Shown piece by piece: positions 28,879 to 37,014 of a DNA stretch of 64,000 nucleotides. The position numbers and the translations under genes were made by a program. The stretch is taken from positions 248,001 through 312,000 of the forward strand of contig NZ_CP069128.1 of assembly GCF_029637485.1 (NCBI RefSeq), read 5' to 3'. Within the stretch, counting starts at the first letter, position 1. Each line of letters begins with the position of its first letter. The DNA is from Sphingomonas sp. LHG3406-1. Its GTDB lineage: Bacteria; Pseudomonadota; Alphaproteobacteria; Sphingomonadales; Sphingomonadaceae. The notes beneath the pieces are model-generated. The model was not told the DNA's origin, searched no databases, and worked only from the letters and a program-made list of their open reading frames with translations.

Positions 28879-29917
28879 CCGCTTGCTTTCGGTGTCTGCA
28901 TTGGCTGCGCACACTGACGAGCTGCGCACGCGACCGCGACGCTGGCTGGTAACCGGTGCAGCCGGCTTCATCGGCTCCAACATCGTTGAGGCGCTGCTCC
29001 GCCTCGACCAGCAGGTGGTCGGCCTCGACAATTTCGCCACCGGCCACCAGCGCAACATCGACGAGCTGCTAGCGGCAGTCGAGCCGGCGCAGGCGGCGCG
29101 GTTCCGATTGATCGTCGGCGACATTCGGGACCGAGAGACCTGTGCCGCCGCCTGCGCTCAGGCCGACATCGTGCTCCACCAGGCGGCGCTCGGTTCGGTC
29201 CCGCGTTCGCTCGCCGACCCGGCCACCAGCCATGACGTCAACGTCACCGGCTTCATCAACATGCTCGACGCGGCACGGCGGGCCGGCATCTCTCGCTTCG
29301 TCTATGCCGCTTCGTCCAGCACCTATGGGGACGAGCCCAACCTTCCGAAGCGCGAGGACAGGATCGGCAATCCGCTCTCGCCCTACGCGGCGACCAAACT
29401 GGTCAATGAAATCTATGCTGCCGTCTATGCGCGCAGCTATGGCTTGCGCGCGACAGGGCTTCGCTACTTCAACGTCTTCGGCCCCCGGCAGGACCCGAAC
29501 GGCCCCTATGCCGCGGTGATTCCGAAATGGCTGGACGCGCTGGTCGCCGGGGAGGCCGTCACGATCAACGGCGATGGCGAGACCAGCCGCGACTTCTGCT
29601 TCGTCGCCAATGCGGTGCAGGCGAACCTGCTTGCCGCGCTCGCGCCTGATGAGGTGCAGGGCGAGGTGTTCAATGTCGCCGTCGGCGATCGCACCAGCCT
29701 CAACCGGCTGTTCGCCTTGCTCAAGGCCGGGCTGGCGGAGCATGGACATGAGCGCGACGCCGAGCCTGTCCATGCCGAGTTCCGGGCCGGGGATGTCCGG
29801 CACAGCGAGGCGGACATCACCAAGGCGCGCCAACTGCTCGGCTACGATCCGACGCATGATGTCGTGACCGGCATCAACCAGGCCTTGCCCTGGTATCTCT
29901 CTCGGGGCAGGGCATGA
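28853..29917 (+). CDS. NAD-dependent sugar epimerase (UDP-GlcNAc 4-epimerase-like)
   Basis: A 354-residue extended short-chain dehydrogenase. [10 protein letters not shown] (34-43) binds NAD, and the active site has SSSTYGDEP followed by YAATK (Tyr178, Lys182). [25 protein letters not shown] and [14 protein letters not shown] are strongly reminiscent of the WbpP/TviC group, which interconvert UDP-GlcNAc and UDP-GalNAc or their uronic acids. It would supply an activated sugar to the exopolysaccharide. Translation starts inside the end of the phosphatase gene. The N-terminal 28 residues before the Rossmann fold are longer than in minimal family members. Confidence 0.9.
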   Translation: MKEISIVFDRLLSVSALAAHTDELRTRPRRWLVTGAAGFIGSNIVEALLRLDQQVVGLDNFATGHQRNIDELLAAVEPAQAARFRLIVGDIRDRETCAAACAQADIVLHQAALGSVPRSLADPATSHDVNVTGFINMLDAARRAGISRFVYAASSSTYGDEPNLPKREDRIGNPLSPYAATKLVNEIYAAVYARSYGLRATGLRYFNVFGPRQDPNGPYAAVIPKWLDALVAGEAVTINGDGETSRDFCFVANAVQANLLAALAPDEVQGEVFNVAVGDRTSLNRLFALLKAGLAEHGHERDAEPVHAEFRAGDVRHSEADITKARQLLGYDPTHDVVTGINQALPWYLSRGRA

Positions 29918-29969
29918 CCGGAATGGCCTTTTGATGACCCGGTTGTTGGATTATGGATGAACATGGGGC

Positions 29970-30003
29970 GCGGGAAGGTTTTCGGGGGAGCGGGAAGGTT
30001 TTC
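29970..30003 (+). repeat. Direct repeat before the polysaccharide export gene
   Basis: The 14-mer GCGGGAAGGTTTTC occurs at 29970-29983 and again at 29990-30003, a 20-base period. The second copy supplies the GGGAAGG ribosome site 11 bases before the ATG at 30010, so the duplication also doubles the Shine-Dalgarno-like sequence. Confidence 0.85.
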
Positions 30004-30009
30004 AGAACG

Positions 30010-30705
30010 ATGAATCGCAGCCAAATTCTGTCGATGGCAAGCGTCGCGGCCGGCGCCCTGCTGGTGGTTGGCTGCGCAGACAAGCCCGGCGGCCCGATCC
30101 CCTACAATGTCGCACTGGCTCCGCCCGACCAGCCGAAGGCGCTGGCATTGGAGCAGAATTACCGCATCGCGCCGCTCGACACGCTGACCGTCAACGTGTT
30201 CCGGCAGAAGGATCTGTCCGGCGACTATGAGGTCGACCTGACCGGCCACATCAGCATGCCACTGATCGGCAGTGTCGAGGCGGCCGACCTGACGCCCGCC
30301 CAGCTCGATCAGAAGCTGACTGAAGTCTATGGCCGGAAATACCTGGTCAATCCCGACATCGCTGTTGGCGTAAAGGCGTCGACCCGCCGGAGCGTGACGG
30401 TCGACGGCGCGGTGAAGCAGAGTGGCTCCTTCCCGATCAACGGTCCGCTCAGCCTGCTGCAGGCGATCGCCTTGTCGGGCGGGGCGTCGGAGGATGCCAA
30501 CCTGCGCCGGGTGGCGGTGTTCCGAACGGTCAACGGCGAACGTCAGGCAGCCGCCTTCGATCTGCAGCAGATTCGCCGCGGGCAATCGCCCGACCCGGCA
30601 GTCTATCCCGGCGACATCATCGTCGTCGACGGTTCGGGCGTGAAGCAGACGCAGAAGCAGATTCTCAACAACATTCCGATCCTGTCGATCTTCCGTCCCT
30701 TCTAG
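30010..30705 (+). CDS. Polysaccharide export lipoprotein (Wza-like)
   Basis: A 231-residue outer-membrane auxiliary protein. The signal peptide ends in a lipobox with Cys22 (VVGC). The mature protein contains a Poly_export domain (YRIAPLDTLTVNVFRQKDLSGDYEVD) and an SLBB domain (VTVDGAVKQSGSFPINGPLSLLQAIALSGG), and ends NNIPILSIFRPF. It is shorter than full-length Wza, which has extra domains, but fits the alphaproteobacterial form. It works with the downstream Wzc-like kinase to move polymer through the envelope. ATG 30010 follows one of two repeated ribosome sites. Confidence 0.93.
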   Translation: MNRSQILSMASVAAGALLVVGCADKPGGPIPYNVALAPPDQPKALALEQNYRIAPLDTLTVNVFRQKDLSGDYEVDLTGHISMPLIGSVEAADLTPAQLDQKLTEVYGRKYLVNPDIAVGVKASTRRSVTVDGAVKQSGSFPINGPLSLLQAIALSGGASEDANLRRVAVFRTVNGERQAAAFDLQQIRRGQSPDPAVYPGDIIVVDGSGVKQTQKQILNNIPILSIFRPF

Positions 30706-30767
30706 ACCATTGATTTTTGAGCGTTTGCGGCCATTGACGCCCGGGCAACCGCAAAGGACCGACCAAG

Positions 30768-32978
30768 TTGAACCGTGATCTCGCCTTCAGCCCTGCCGGG
30801 AATGTTCCGGCCGCTCCGGGCGACATTCCGGTCACGCCGTTGCCGCCGGTCGGGCGCGGGCGTCCGGCGCACCAGACGGCGCACCTCGATCTCGCCAGCC
30901 TGCTTCGGATCGTTCGCGAGTGGCGCTGGCTGATCCTCGCGGCAATGGTGCTTGGCCTGGCCGGCGGGATCATCGCCACCATGCTGACGACCCCGCTTTA
31001 TCGCGCCTTCGTCACGCTCGAGGTCAATCCGCCGCGCGTCCAGGTGCTCGCCAACCAGGAAAGCGAGACGCAGGGCGTCAATTCGTGGGACTTCGTCGCC
31101 ACTCAAGTCGGGCTGCTGCAGAGCCGGGCGGTGGCCGAGCGCACCGCGCAGGACCTCAATCTCGCTGCCAATCCGGCTGTCGCCGGGACCGGCGGATCGG
31201 TGCAGGACCGGCTTCGCGCCGCGACCTCGACGGTAGCCGGCGGCCTCGAAGTAACGGCGCCCGAGGACGGGACCCTGATCCGCTACAGCTATACCTCGGC
31301 CGACCCGCAGCTTGCCGCGCGGATCGCCAACGGTGTCGCCGACAGCTTCATCAACGCCGGGCTTCAGCGCCGGTTCGAGAGCTCGGCCTATGCGCGCCAA
31401 TTCCTCGAGCGGCAGATCAACAAGACCCGCGGCGACCTTGAGCGGAGCGAGCAGTCCCTTGCCCAGTACGCGCAGGCGCAAGGCATCATCACGCTCGGCG
31501 GCGGCAATGCCTCAGGTGGGTCGGGTTCGCCGGAAGCGGGCAATTCGCTCCAGGGGGAAAGCCTGGCTGCGCTCAATAATGCACTGGCCGAAGCGACGGC
31601 GCGGCGCGTGTCGGCGGAAGGTGCCTACCGCGCGGCTTCGTCGTCGGGACTGACCGCGGACGTCACCGCCTCGACCCAGTTGCTGCGCTCCACGCGGGCC
31701 CAGCTCGAGGCGGAATATAGCGAAAAGCGCGCCAGCCTTCAGCCCGAGCACCCCGAGATGATCAGCCTGCGCTCCCGGATCGATGCGCTCGGCCAGCAGA
31801 TCGCGCGGGAAGGTGCGCAGGTCACCGCCGGGCGGACCAATACGCTGGCGCAAGAATATCGTGGCGCGGTCGCGGCTGAACGAGCGCTGCAGGGCCGCGT
31901 GTCGGCGCTGAAGGGTCAGGTGCTCGACCTTCGCGGGCGCAGCGTGCGTTACGCCATCCTGCAGCGCGAAGTGGATACCAATCGCAGCCTCTACGATGCG
32001 CTGCTCGGCCGCTACAAGGAGATTGGCGTCGCCGGTGGCGTCGGCAATTCGCCCATCTCGATCGTCGACCGGGCCGAGCCGCCAACGGCACCGTTCAAGC
32101 CCAACCTGCCGATGAACCTGCTTGCCGGCCTGGCGCTCGGCCTGTTTGGCGGCGTGGGTGGTGCGATCGGCCTCGACCTTCTGCGCGATACGATCAGGAC
32201 CCGCGAAGACGTCCGGTCCAAGCTTGGACTCGCCTGCATCGGCCAGATTCCCAAGCGGCAGACCAAGGGCGACTTCGTCGACGACCTCAAGGATCCGGGG
32301 TCCGCCGTGTCGGAGGCGTATAGTGCGGCGGCAGCGGCGCTTCGCTTCACCACCGAGCATGGCGCGCCGCGGGTGATGATGGTCACCTCGACCACGCCGT
32401 CCGAGGGCAAGTCCTCATCGGTGCTGGCGCTGGCGCAGAATTTCGCCCGGCGCGGCCTGTCGGTGCTGCTGATCGATTCCGACCTTCGCAAGCCCGCCTT
32501 CCGAGCGTCAGACGAGGAGATCGGCCTGACCAAGCTGCTCACCAACGACGAGGAAGTGCTCGACCACGTCGCGCCGACGCAGTTCGAGAACCTGTCGCTG
32601 CTGCCGTGCGGGCCGCTGCCGCCGAACCCGGCCGACCTGCTGGCGACGACGCGCCTCGGCATGATCATCGAGGAAGCGCTGTTGCACTTCCAGATGGTGA
32701 TCGTCGACGCGCCGCCCGTGCTCGGCCTCGCCGATGCGCCGCTCATCGCCCATACCTGCCGCAACGTGCTGTTCGTCATCGAGAGCGGCCGCACCCGCAC
32801 CCGGCAGGCGGCCGAGAGCCTCAACAATCTCGAAGCGTCCGGCGCGCATCTGCTCGGCGGCCTGCTGACCAAATCGACCGAGAGCTCCGGCGATTATGGC
32901 TATTACAGCTACCGTTATGGCGAGCTGCGCGACAAGCGTGAGCGGATTGCCCTGATCCCTTACCGCCAGGACGGCTGA
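30768..32978 (+). CDS. Polysaccharide co-polymerase / tyrosine autokinase (Wzc-like)
   Basis: A 736-residue inner-membrane protein controlling polymer length and export. An N-terminal Wzz domain with a first membrane helix (about residues 50-70, WLILAAMVLGLAGGIIATML) is followed by a periplasmic coiled coil, a second membrane helix (about 446-465) and a cytoplasmic BY-kinase domain. Walker A is TPSEGKSSS with Lys548, Walker A' LLIDSDLRKP and Walker B VIVDAPPVLG. The tail carries a tyrosine cluster at 710, 712, 713, 715 and 717, the expected autophosphorylation sites. TTG 30768 is the start, with AAAGGA upstream; no nearby ATG fits. Confidence 0.94.
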   Translation: MNRDLAFSPAGNVPAAPGDIPVTPLPPVGRGRPAHQTAHLDLASLLRIVREWRWLILAAMVLGLAGGIIATMLTTPLYRAFVTLEVNPPRVQVLANQESETQGVNSWDFVATQVGLLQSRAVAERTAQDLNLAANPAVAGTGGSVQDRLRAATSTVAGGLEVTAPEDGTLIRYSYTSADPQLAARIANGVADSFINAGLQRRFESSAYARQFLERQINKTRGDLERSEQSLAQYAQAQGIITLGGGNASGGSGSPEAGNSLQGESLAALNNALAEATARRVSAEGAYRAASSSGLTADVTASTQLLRSTRAQLEAEYSEKRASLQPEHPEMISLRSRIDALGQQIAREGAQVTAGRTNTLAQEYRGAVAAERALQGRVSALKGQVLDLRGRSVRYAILQREVDTNRSLYDALLGRYKEIGVAGGVGNSPISIVDRAEPPTAPFKPNLPMNLLAGLALGLFGGVGGAIGLDLLRDTIRTREDVRSKLGLACIGQIPKRQTKGDFVDDLKDPGSAVSEAYSAAAAALRFTTEHGAPRVMMVTSTTPSEGKSSSVLALAQNFARRGLSVLLIDSDLRKPAFRASDEEIGLTKLLTNDEEVLDHVAPTQFENLSLLPCGPLPPNPADLLATTRLGMIIEEALLHFQMVIVDAPPVLGLADAPLIAHTCRNVLFVIESGRTRTRQAAESLNNLEASGAHLLGGLLTKSTESSGDYGYYSYRYGELRDKRERIALIPYRQDG

Positions 32979-34162
32979 TGCAGGCGCAGGGGGGCGGGGG
33001 AGCGTCGAGGTCCTGGCTGGCCTGGGTCGCTGTTGCGGCGCTGGCCTTGATCGGGGTGCAGGCCGCGCGCTCGGCCCTCGTGGCGGCGGAAGGCGAGCGG
33101 CGGCCGGAGCTCGCGCTTAAGGCCTGGCCCGGCCATCCGGTGCCGCTGCGGACGATCGCGCTGCGCGACATTGGTACGGCGGCCGCCCGCGGGCAGGCCC
33201 CGGCGCCGGCGACCCTGGCGATGATCGAGCGCTCCGCAAATGGCGCGCCGCTGGCGGCCGAGCCGCTGCTGGTCGCGGCGACCGAGCGGCTGACGGCGGG
33301 CGACATGGCGGGCGGACGGCGCCTGCTCGAAGCGGCACTCCGGCGCGATCCTCGCTCGACGGCGGCGCATTTCATGCTCGCCGACCTTGCCATCCGGCAG
33401 CAGCGGCTGGGCGATGCGCTGGTCCATGTGACGGTGCTCCAGCGGCGGCTGAAGGGCGGGGTCGACGGCTTTGCCGGGGCGCTGGCCGAATTCGCCAAGC
33501 AGCCGGGCGCCTTGGCGCAGCTGGCACCGGTGCTCGGTTCGCAGCCCTCGCTCAGGCGGGCCATGCTTTCGCGGCTCGCGAGCGATCCCGGAGGCGAGGC
33601 TGCGCTTCGTGCTCTGGTCCGCCGCGGGGACGCTGCCGAGCAATGGTTCGTCGACGCGGTTCGGATGCGGGCGGCGAGCGGCGACGTCGCCGGCGTTCGG
33701 GCGCTGATGACCGCGGCCGGGCAGCCGCTCGGCGGACAGCGGCTGGCGGCCTGGACGGGGGGCGCGGCGACGACGCCGTTCGGCTGGATCTTCGTCAGCG
33801 GGGCGGAAGGGACGGCGGAGCCGGTGCTGAACGGGCCGCTTCGGCTGATCTATTATGGCCGGGCGGACACCGTGTTGGCCGCTCACCCGTTGCTCCTGCC
33901 ACCAGGGCGATATGCCCTCGATTCGACGATGGCCGGCAACCCGCCGGCAGGTCGATTCGAGTGGCGGCTAATCTGCCATCCCGAGAGCCGCGTTATCGCG
34001 ACCGAGCCGGTGAATGCGGGCGCCCAGCGCCTGTCGATCACGGTCGGTCCCGACTGCCCATCGCAGCGGCTCGAGCTTCACGGACGCATGGGAGACTTCC
34101 CCGGCACCGTGTCGGCGGAACTGCAGCGGGTTGCGCTGGTGCCGGTGGGGGGAGGCTCGTGA
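32978..34162 (+). CDS. Membrane-anchored TPR-like protein of the exopolysaccharide locus
   Basis: A 394-residue protein of no recognised family. It has an N-terminal membrane anchor (about residues 13-30, WLAWVAVAALALIGVQAA), then an alpha-helical region with TPR-like repeats (LLEAALRRDPRSTAAHFMLADLAIRQQRL), then a C-terminal region rich in beta structure (about 265-394) with two cysteines, in LICHPE and GPDCPS. The location is probably periplasmic. It starts on the last base of the kinase stop (TGATG) and its own stop overlaps the ligase GTG, so it is locked between polymer-length control and ligation or polymerisation. It may be a scaffold for the assembly machine. Confidence 0.7.
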   Translation: MQAQGGGGASRSWLAWVAVAALALIGVQAARSALVAAEGERRPELALKAWPGHPVPLRTIALRDIGTAAARGQAPAPATLAMIERSANGAPLAAEPLLVAATERLTAGDMAGGRRLLEAALRRDPRSTAAHFMLADLAIRQQRLGDALVHVTVLQRRLKGGVDGFAGALAEFAKQPGALAQLAPVLGSQPSLRRAMLSRLASDPGGEAALRALVRRGDAAEQWFVDAVRMRAASGDVAGVRALMTAAGQPLGGQRLAAWTGGAATTPFGWIFVSGAEGTAEPVLNGPLRLIYYGRADTVLAAHPLLLPPGRYALDSTMAGNPPAGRFEWRLICHPESRVIATEPVNAGAQRLSITVGPDCPSQRLELHGRMGDFPGTVSAELQRVALVPVGGGS

Positions 34163-35529
34163 GCCAGAAGCTCCGCCACGCCATCGTGCCTGCCTTCCTC
34201 TTCTGCTGCCTGCTCCTCGGCGGTAGTCCGCAGGGGTTCTGGCGCTATTTCGCGCTCCAGCTCGGCGGCCTGCTGCTGATCGGCTGGGCGCTGGTCTCGA
34301 CGCGGAAGAGCCATCCGACGCTGGCGGCGAAGCAATTGCTTTGGCTCGGCCTGCTCTGGTTCGGACTGGTGCTGGTGCAGCTGGTCCCACTTCCGCCCGG
34401 ACTGTGGAGCAGCCTGCCTGGCCGCGAGCCGCTGGTGTCGGGCTTCGTTCTGAGGGGCGAGGCGCTGCCGTGGCTGCCGCTGTCGATGACCCCTGCGACC
34501 ACGCTCGACATCCTGCCCATGATGGCCGTCCCGCTCGGCATGGTCGTCGGCGTCGTGCTGCTGGGCGCCTACCGGGCGCGCTGGTGCATCGTCGCGCTGG
34601 CGCTGGGTACCGTGCTGTCGGTGTTGCTCGGGGCGCTGCAGCTGAGCCAGGGCGGGCCCTACCTCTACCCGCATAGCAACACCGGCGTCGCGACGGGGCT
34701 GTTCGCCAACGGCAACCACCAGGCGACCCTGCTGCTCGCGTCCATTCCGTTCCTTGCGGCGCTGATCGGGCGCGAGCGGCGCGGCCGCAAGAAGGGCTCG
34801 AGCGCCGTGCCATTGAAAGTGATCGCGGGCGGCACGCTGGTGTTGGTTCTGCTGGGCGTGGCGCTGAATGGTTCGCTTGCTGCGCTCGGGCTGCTGGCGC
34901 CGGTGCTGCTGGCGAGCGTAGGCATCGCGCTCCCCAAGCTGCGCCGGGGTGCGCGGATCGCGGCGGGGGCAGGTCTTGCGCTACTGGCCGCCGGAGCGCT
35001 CGGGCTCGCGACTTTCACCGACGCTGGCGGGAGCAACAGCTCGATCGCCAGCCGGTCGGAGATCTACGGCCATACGCTGGCGGCGATCGGCGACAGTTTC
35101 CCCGTCGGCATCGGCCTCGGCGCCTTCGCGAGCTATTACCGGCTCTACGAGGATCCGGCGGCGGTCACGTCGGTGTTCATCAACCATGCGCACAGTGATC
35201 CGCTCGAGTGGTTGCTGGAGACAGGACTTATCGGCGGGATCCTGCTTGTGCTGCTGCTGGGCTGGTGGGCGGTGCAGGCGCTGCGGCTGTGGCGGGCCGA
35301 GCAGCGGGATCTCGTAGCGCTGGCCGCGACTGTCGCGTCGGCCGCTATCCTCGCCCACAGCCTCGTCGATTATCCGCTGCGCGATGCGGCGATCCAGGCG
35401 GTCTTCGCCCTCTGCCTCGCCTTCATGGCCGAGCCGCGGAGCCATGCCCAGCGATCGGGTGAGCGCACGCGGGGACAACGACCGCCCCGGCACCTGACGC
35501 TCGACGACGAGGCGGAGGTCAGCGGATGA
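34159..35529 (+). CDS. O-antigen ligase / polymerase family protein (Wzy_C domain)
   Basis: A 456-residue polytopic membrane protein with roughly ten to twelve helices and a large periplasmic loop. The motif INHAHSDPLEWLLETGLIGG (about residues 342-361) is the conserved Wzy_C/WaaL signature. Such proteins either join sugar repeat units or transfer polymer to an acceptor. GTG 34159 overlaps the preceding stop. The C-terminal tail is charged and cytoplasmic, and its last 11 bases overlap the convergent nucleotidyltransferase gene. No Wzx flippase or initiating sugar-phosphate transferase is encoded in this window, so part of the pathway must lie elsewhere. Confidence 0.9.
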   Translation: MSQKLRHAIVPAFLFCCLLLGGSPQGFWRYFALQLGGLLLIGWALVSTRKSHPTLAAKQLLWLGLLWFGLVLVQLVPLPPGLWSSLPGREPLVSGFVLRGEALPWLPLSMTPATTLDILPMMAVPLGMVVGVVLLGAYRARWCIVALALGTVLSVLLGALQLSQGGPYLYPHSNTGVATGLFANGNHQATLLLASIPFLAALIGRERRGRKKGSSAVPLKVIAGGTLVLVLLGVALNGSLAALGLLAPVLLASVGIALPKLRRGARIAAGAGLALLAAGALGLATFTDAGGSNSSIASRSEIYGHTLAAIGDSFPVGIGLGAFASYYRLYEDPAAVTSVFINHAHSDPLEWLLETGLIGGILLVLLLGWWAVQALRLWRAEQRDLVALAATVASAAILAHSLVDYPLRDAAIQAVFALCLAFMAEPRSHAQRSGERTRGQRPPRHLTLDDEAEVSG

Positions 35530-36556
35530 ACAGGCCGCCGACCTGGCGCAGGCTTTCGCTCATCAGATAATGGGAGCCCGGGATCATCACCAGCTGGGCG
35601 AAATGGATCGGCAGGGTCCCGAGCGGCCGGTCGGTCGGCTCCCTTTCGTCGGCAAGCGCCCGCATCGACAGCGCCACGAGGCGCCGCGTTCCGCCATCGA
35701 CGTCGAGCGATTCGGGGAGCGGCAGCCCGAGGAGGCGGTTGCCAAGGACCATCGCAGCCGCCATCGTCCGACCGGCGCCGAGCCGCGGCGCCTGCTCCAC
35801 CTGCGCGGCGAGCTTTTCGGGTTCGGTCCGGGCCGCCAGTGCCGCGAAATCGGCGATCCACTTGAGCCGGAACCACGCGCTCGAAGCGCCATGGACCGCA
35901 AGATAGGGGAGGAGCAGCCGCTCGGGCAGGGTAGGCAGAACGATGCCGCTGGCGATCTCGACCATGCGCGGGCTGACCGCTGCGGTGACGCTCGGGAGCA
36001 GCTTGCGATTGTCGGCGACGCGGCTGTGGAGATCGAGCAAGATGCCGTCGTCGCTGCGCCACAGGCTTTCCTTGCGGCTGCGGTGCCAGTCGGCCGGATC
36101 GACCGACGGCTCGGGCACCTCCTGCACATAGCCGAGCCGGCCGAGCAGAGCGGCCGCCTTGGCGATCGCTTCGGGCATGACCAGAAGGTCGATGTCGAGC
36201 TGCCGCTTGAGGAACGGGTCGCACCAGGCGAGCGTGCCGAGCGTCTGTCCCTTGATGAACAGGTGCGGCAGCGAGGATGTCGCGAAGGCGCGGTGGATGC
36301 GCCCGCTTTCCGCTGCCATCCGCAGCCCGTCCATCGCGATCCTGCGGGCGTCCCAGCCGAGCCGTTCGGCGCCGACGGGCACGATTTCGGCCCGCTCGAG
36401 GGTGCGCCAGACGAGGCCCTCCACCCGGTGCCGGCGGGCGACCAGCAGCAGGTGCGCACCATCAGCGGCGGAAAGCTGCGGACGCAGCAGGTCGAGATCG
36501 GCGGCATCCAGCCGCGGGCGGCAGCAGGCGGCGACAAGGCTGAGCATGGGCTCCAT
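35519..36556 (-). CDS. Nucleotidyltransferase family protein (NTP_transf_5 type)
   Basis: A 345-residue protein with a minimal nucleotidyltransferase core: KGQTLGTLAW followed by RQLDIDLLV with the metal-binding pair Asp121 and Asp123. The family (PF14907 type) is found near HprK-like kinases and B2 proteins in lasso-peptide and related loci, where it is thought to modify a phosphorylated peptide or sugar; the substrate is unknown here. The gene is convergent with the O-antigen ligase and divergent from the B2 gene, with only 50 bp between their starts, so the pair may share a control region. ATG 36556 or the Met four residues later are both possible starts. Confidence 0.82.
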   Translation of the reverse strand: MEPMLSLVAACCRPRLDAADLDLLRPQLSAADGAHLLLVARRHRVEGLVWRTLERAEIVPVGAERLGWDARRIAMDGLRMAAESGRIHRAFATSSLPHLFIKGQTLGTLAWCDPFLKRQLDIDLLVMPEAIAKAAALLGRLGYVQEVPEPSVDPADWHRSRKESLWRSDDGILLDLHSRVADNRKLLPSVTAAVSPRMVEIASGIVLPTLPERLLLPYLAVHGASSAWFRLKWIADFAALAARTEPEKLAAQVEQAPRLGAGRTMAAAMVLGNRLLGLPLPESLDVDGGTRRLVALSMRALADEREPTDRPLGTLPIHFAQLVMIPGSHYLMSESLRQVGGLFIR

Positions 36557-36606
36557 CGTGACGTCCTTAGCGGCACTGGCGTGCGAGGGAAAAGGAGGCT
36601 GGCGTC

Positions 36607-37014
36607 ATGGGCGGCCTGACGAGCGTCGCCCGCCTGCCGTGGCCGGCGCGGCGGCTGGCGATCGAGGCGCTGTCGCTGCTCCCGCGCGCGGCCCTGTCGA
36701 TCAAGCGGCGGCCCTTCCTGGCGACGGTCGGCTTTGGCGCGGTGCCGATTGGCGCAGCACGGGAGGTAGATGTCGCGTTGCTTGGCAGAATCGTTGCGGC
36801 AGTCGCCCGCCGCTTGCCGTTCCGTGCCATGTGCTTCGAGCAGGGGCTGACGGTGCAACGCATGCTCCGCCGGCGCGGACTGCCGGCGGTGCTCCATTAC
36901 GGCATCGATCCCGCCGACGGGATGCGCGCCCACGTCTGGGTGTCGCTCGATGGCAGGATCGTCCACGGCGGCGAAACCGCGGAAGAGTTCACCGAAGTCG
37001 GGTGCTGGGGATGA
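36607..37014 (+). CDS. Lasso-peptide B2-type transglutaminase-like protein
   Basis: A 135-residue protein matching the B2 (leader peptidase) family of lasso-peptide systems, a transglutaminase-like cysteine protease fold. A Cys-His-Asp triad is present at Cys76 (RAMCFEQGL), His109 (AHVWV) and Asp115 (SLDGR). In known systems B2 with a PqqD-like B1 cuts the leader off the precursor. A PqqD-like protein is encoded 13 kb away, but the macrolactam synthetase that normally completes the set is absent, so a different role is likely. Its stop overlaps the HprK-like gene start (ATGA), implying the two work together. Confidence 0.82.
   Translation: MGGLTSVARLPWPARRLAIEALSLLPRAALSIKRRPFLATVGFGAVPIGAAREVDVALLGRIVAAVARRLPFRAMCFEQGLTVQRMLRRRGLPAVLHYGIDPADGMRAHVWVSLDGRIVHGGETAEEFTEVGCWG

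Noticed and set aside
27109..29124. 671-codon antisense frame across the glycosyltransferase and phosphatase genes
   Set aside because: No motif; it overlaps two clear genes on the other strand.
36557..36606. Lasso-peptide precursor between the nucleotidyltransferase and B2 genes
   Set aside because: The gap is only 50 bases, with no start plus leader/core pattern. The other short gaps of the exopolysaccharide locus also lack one.
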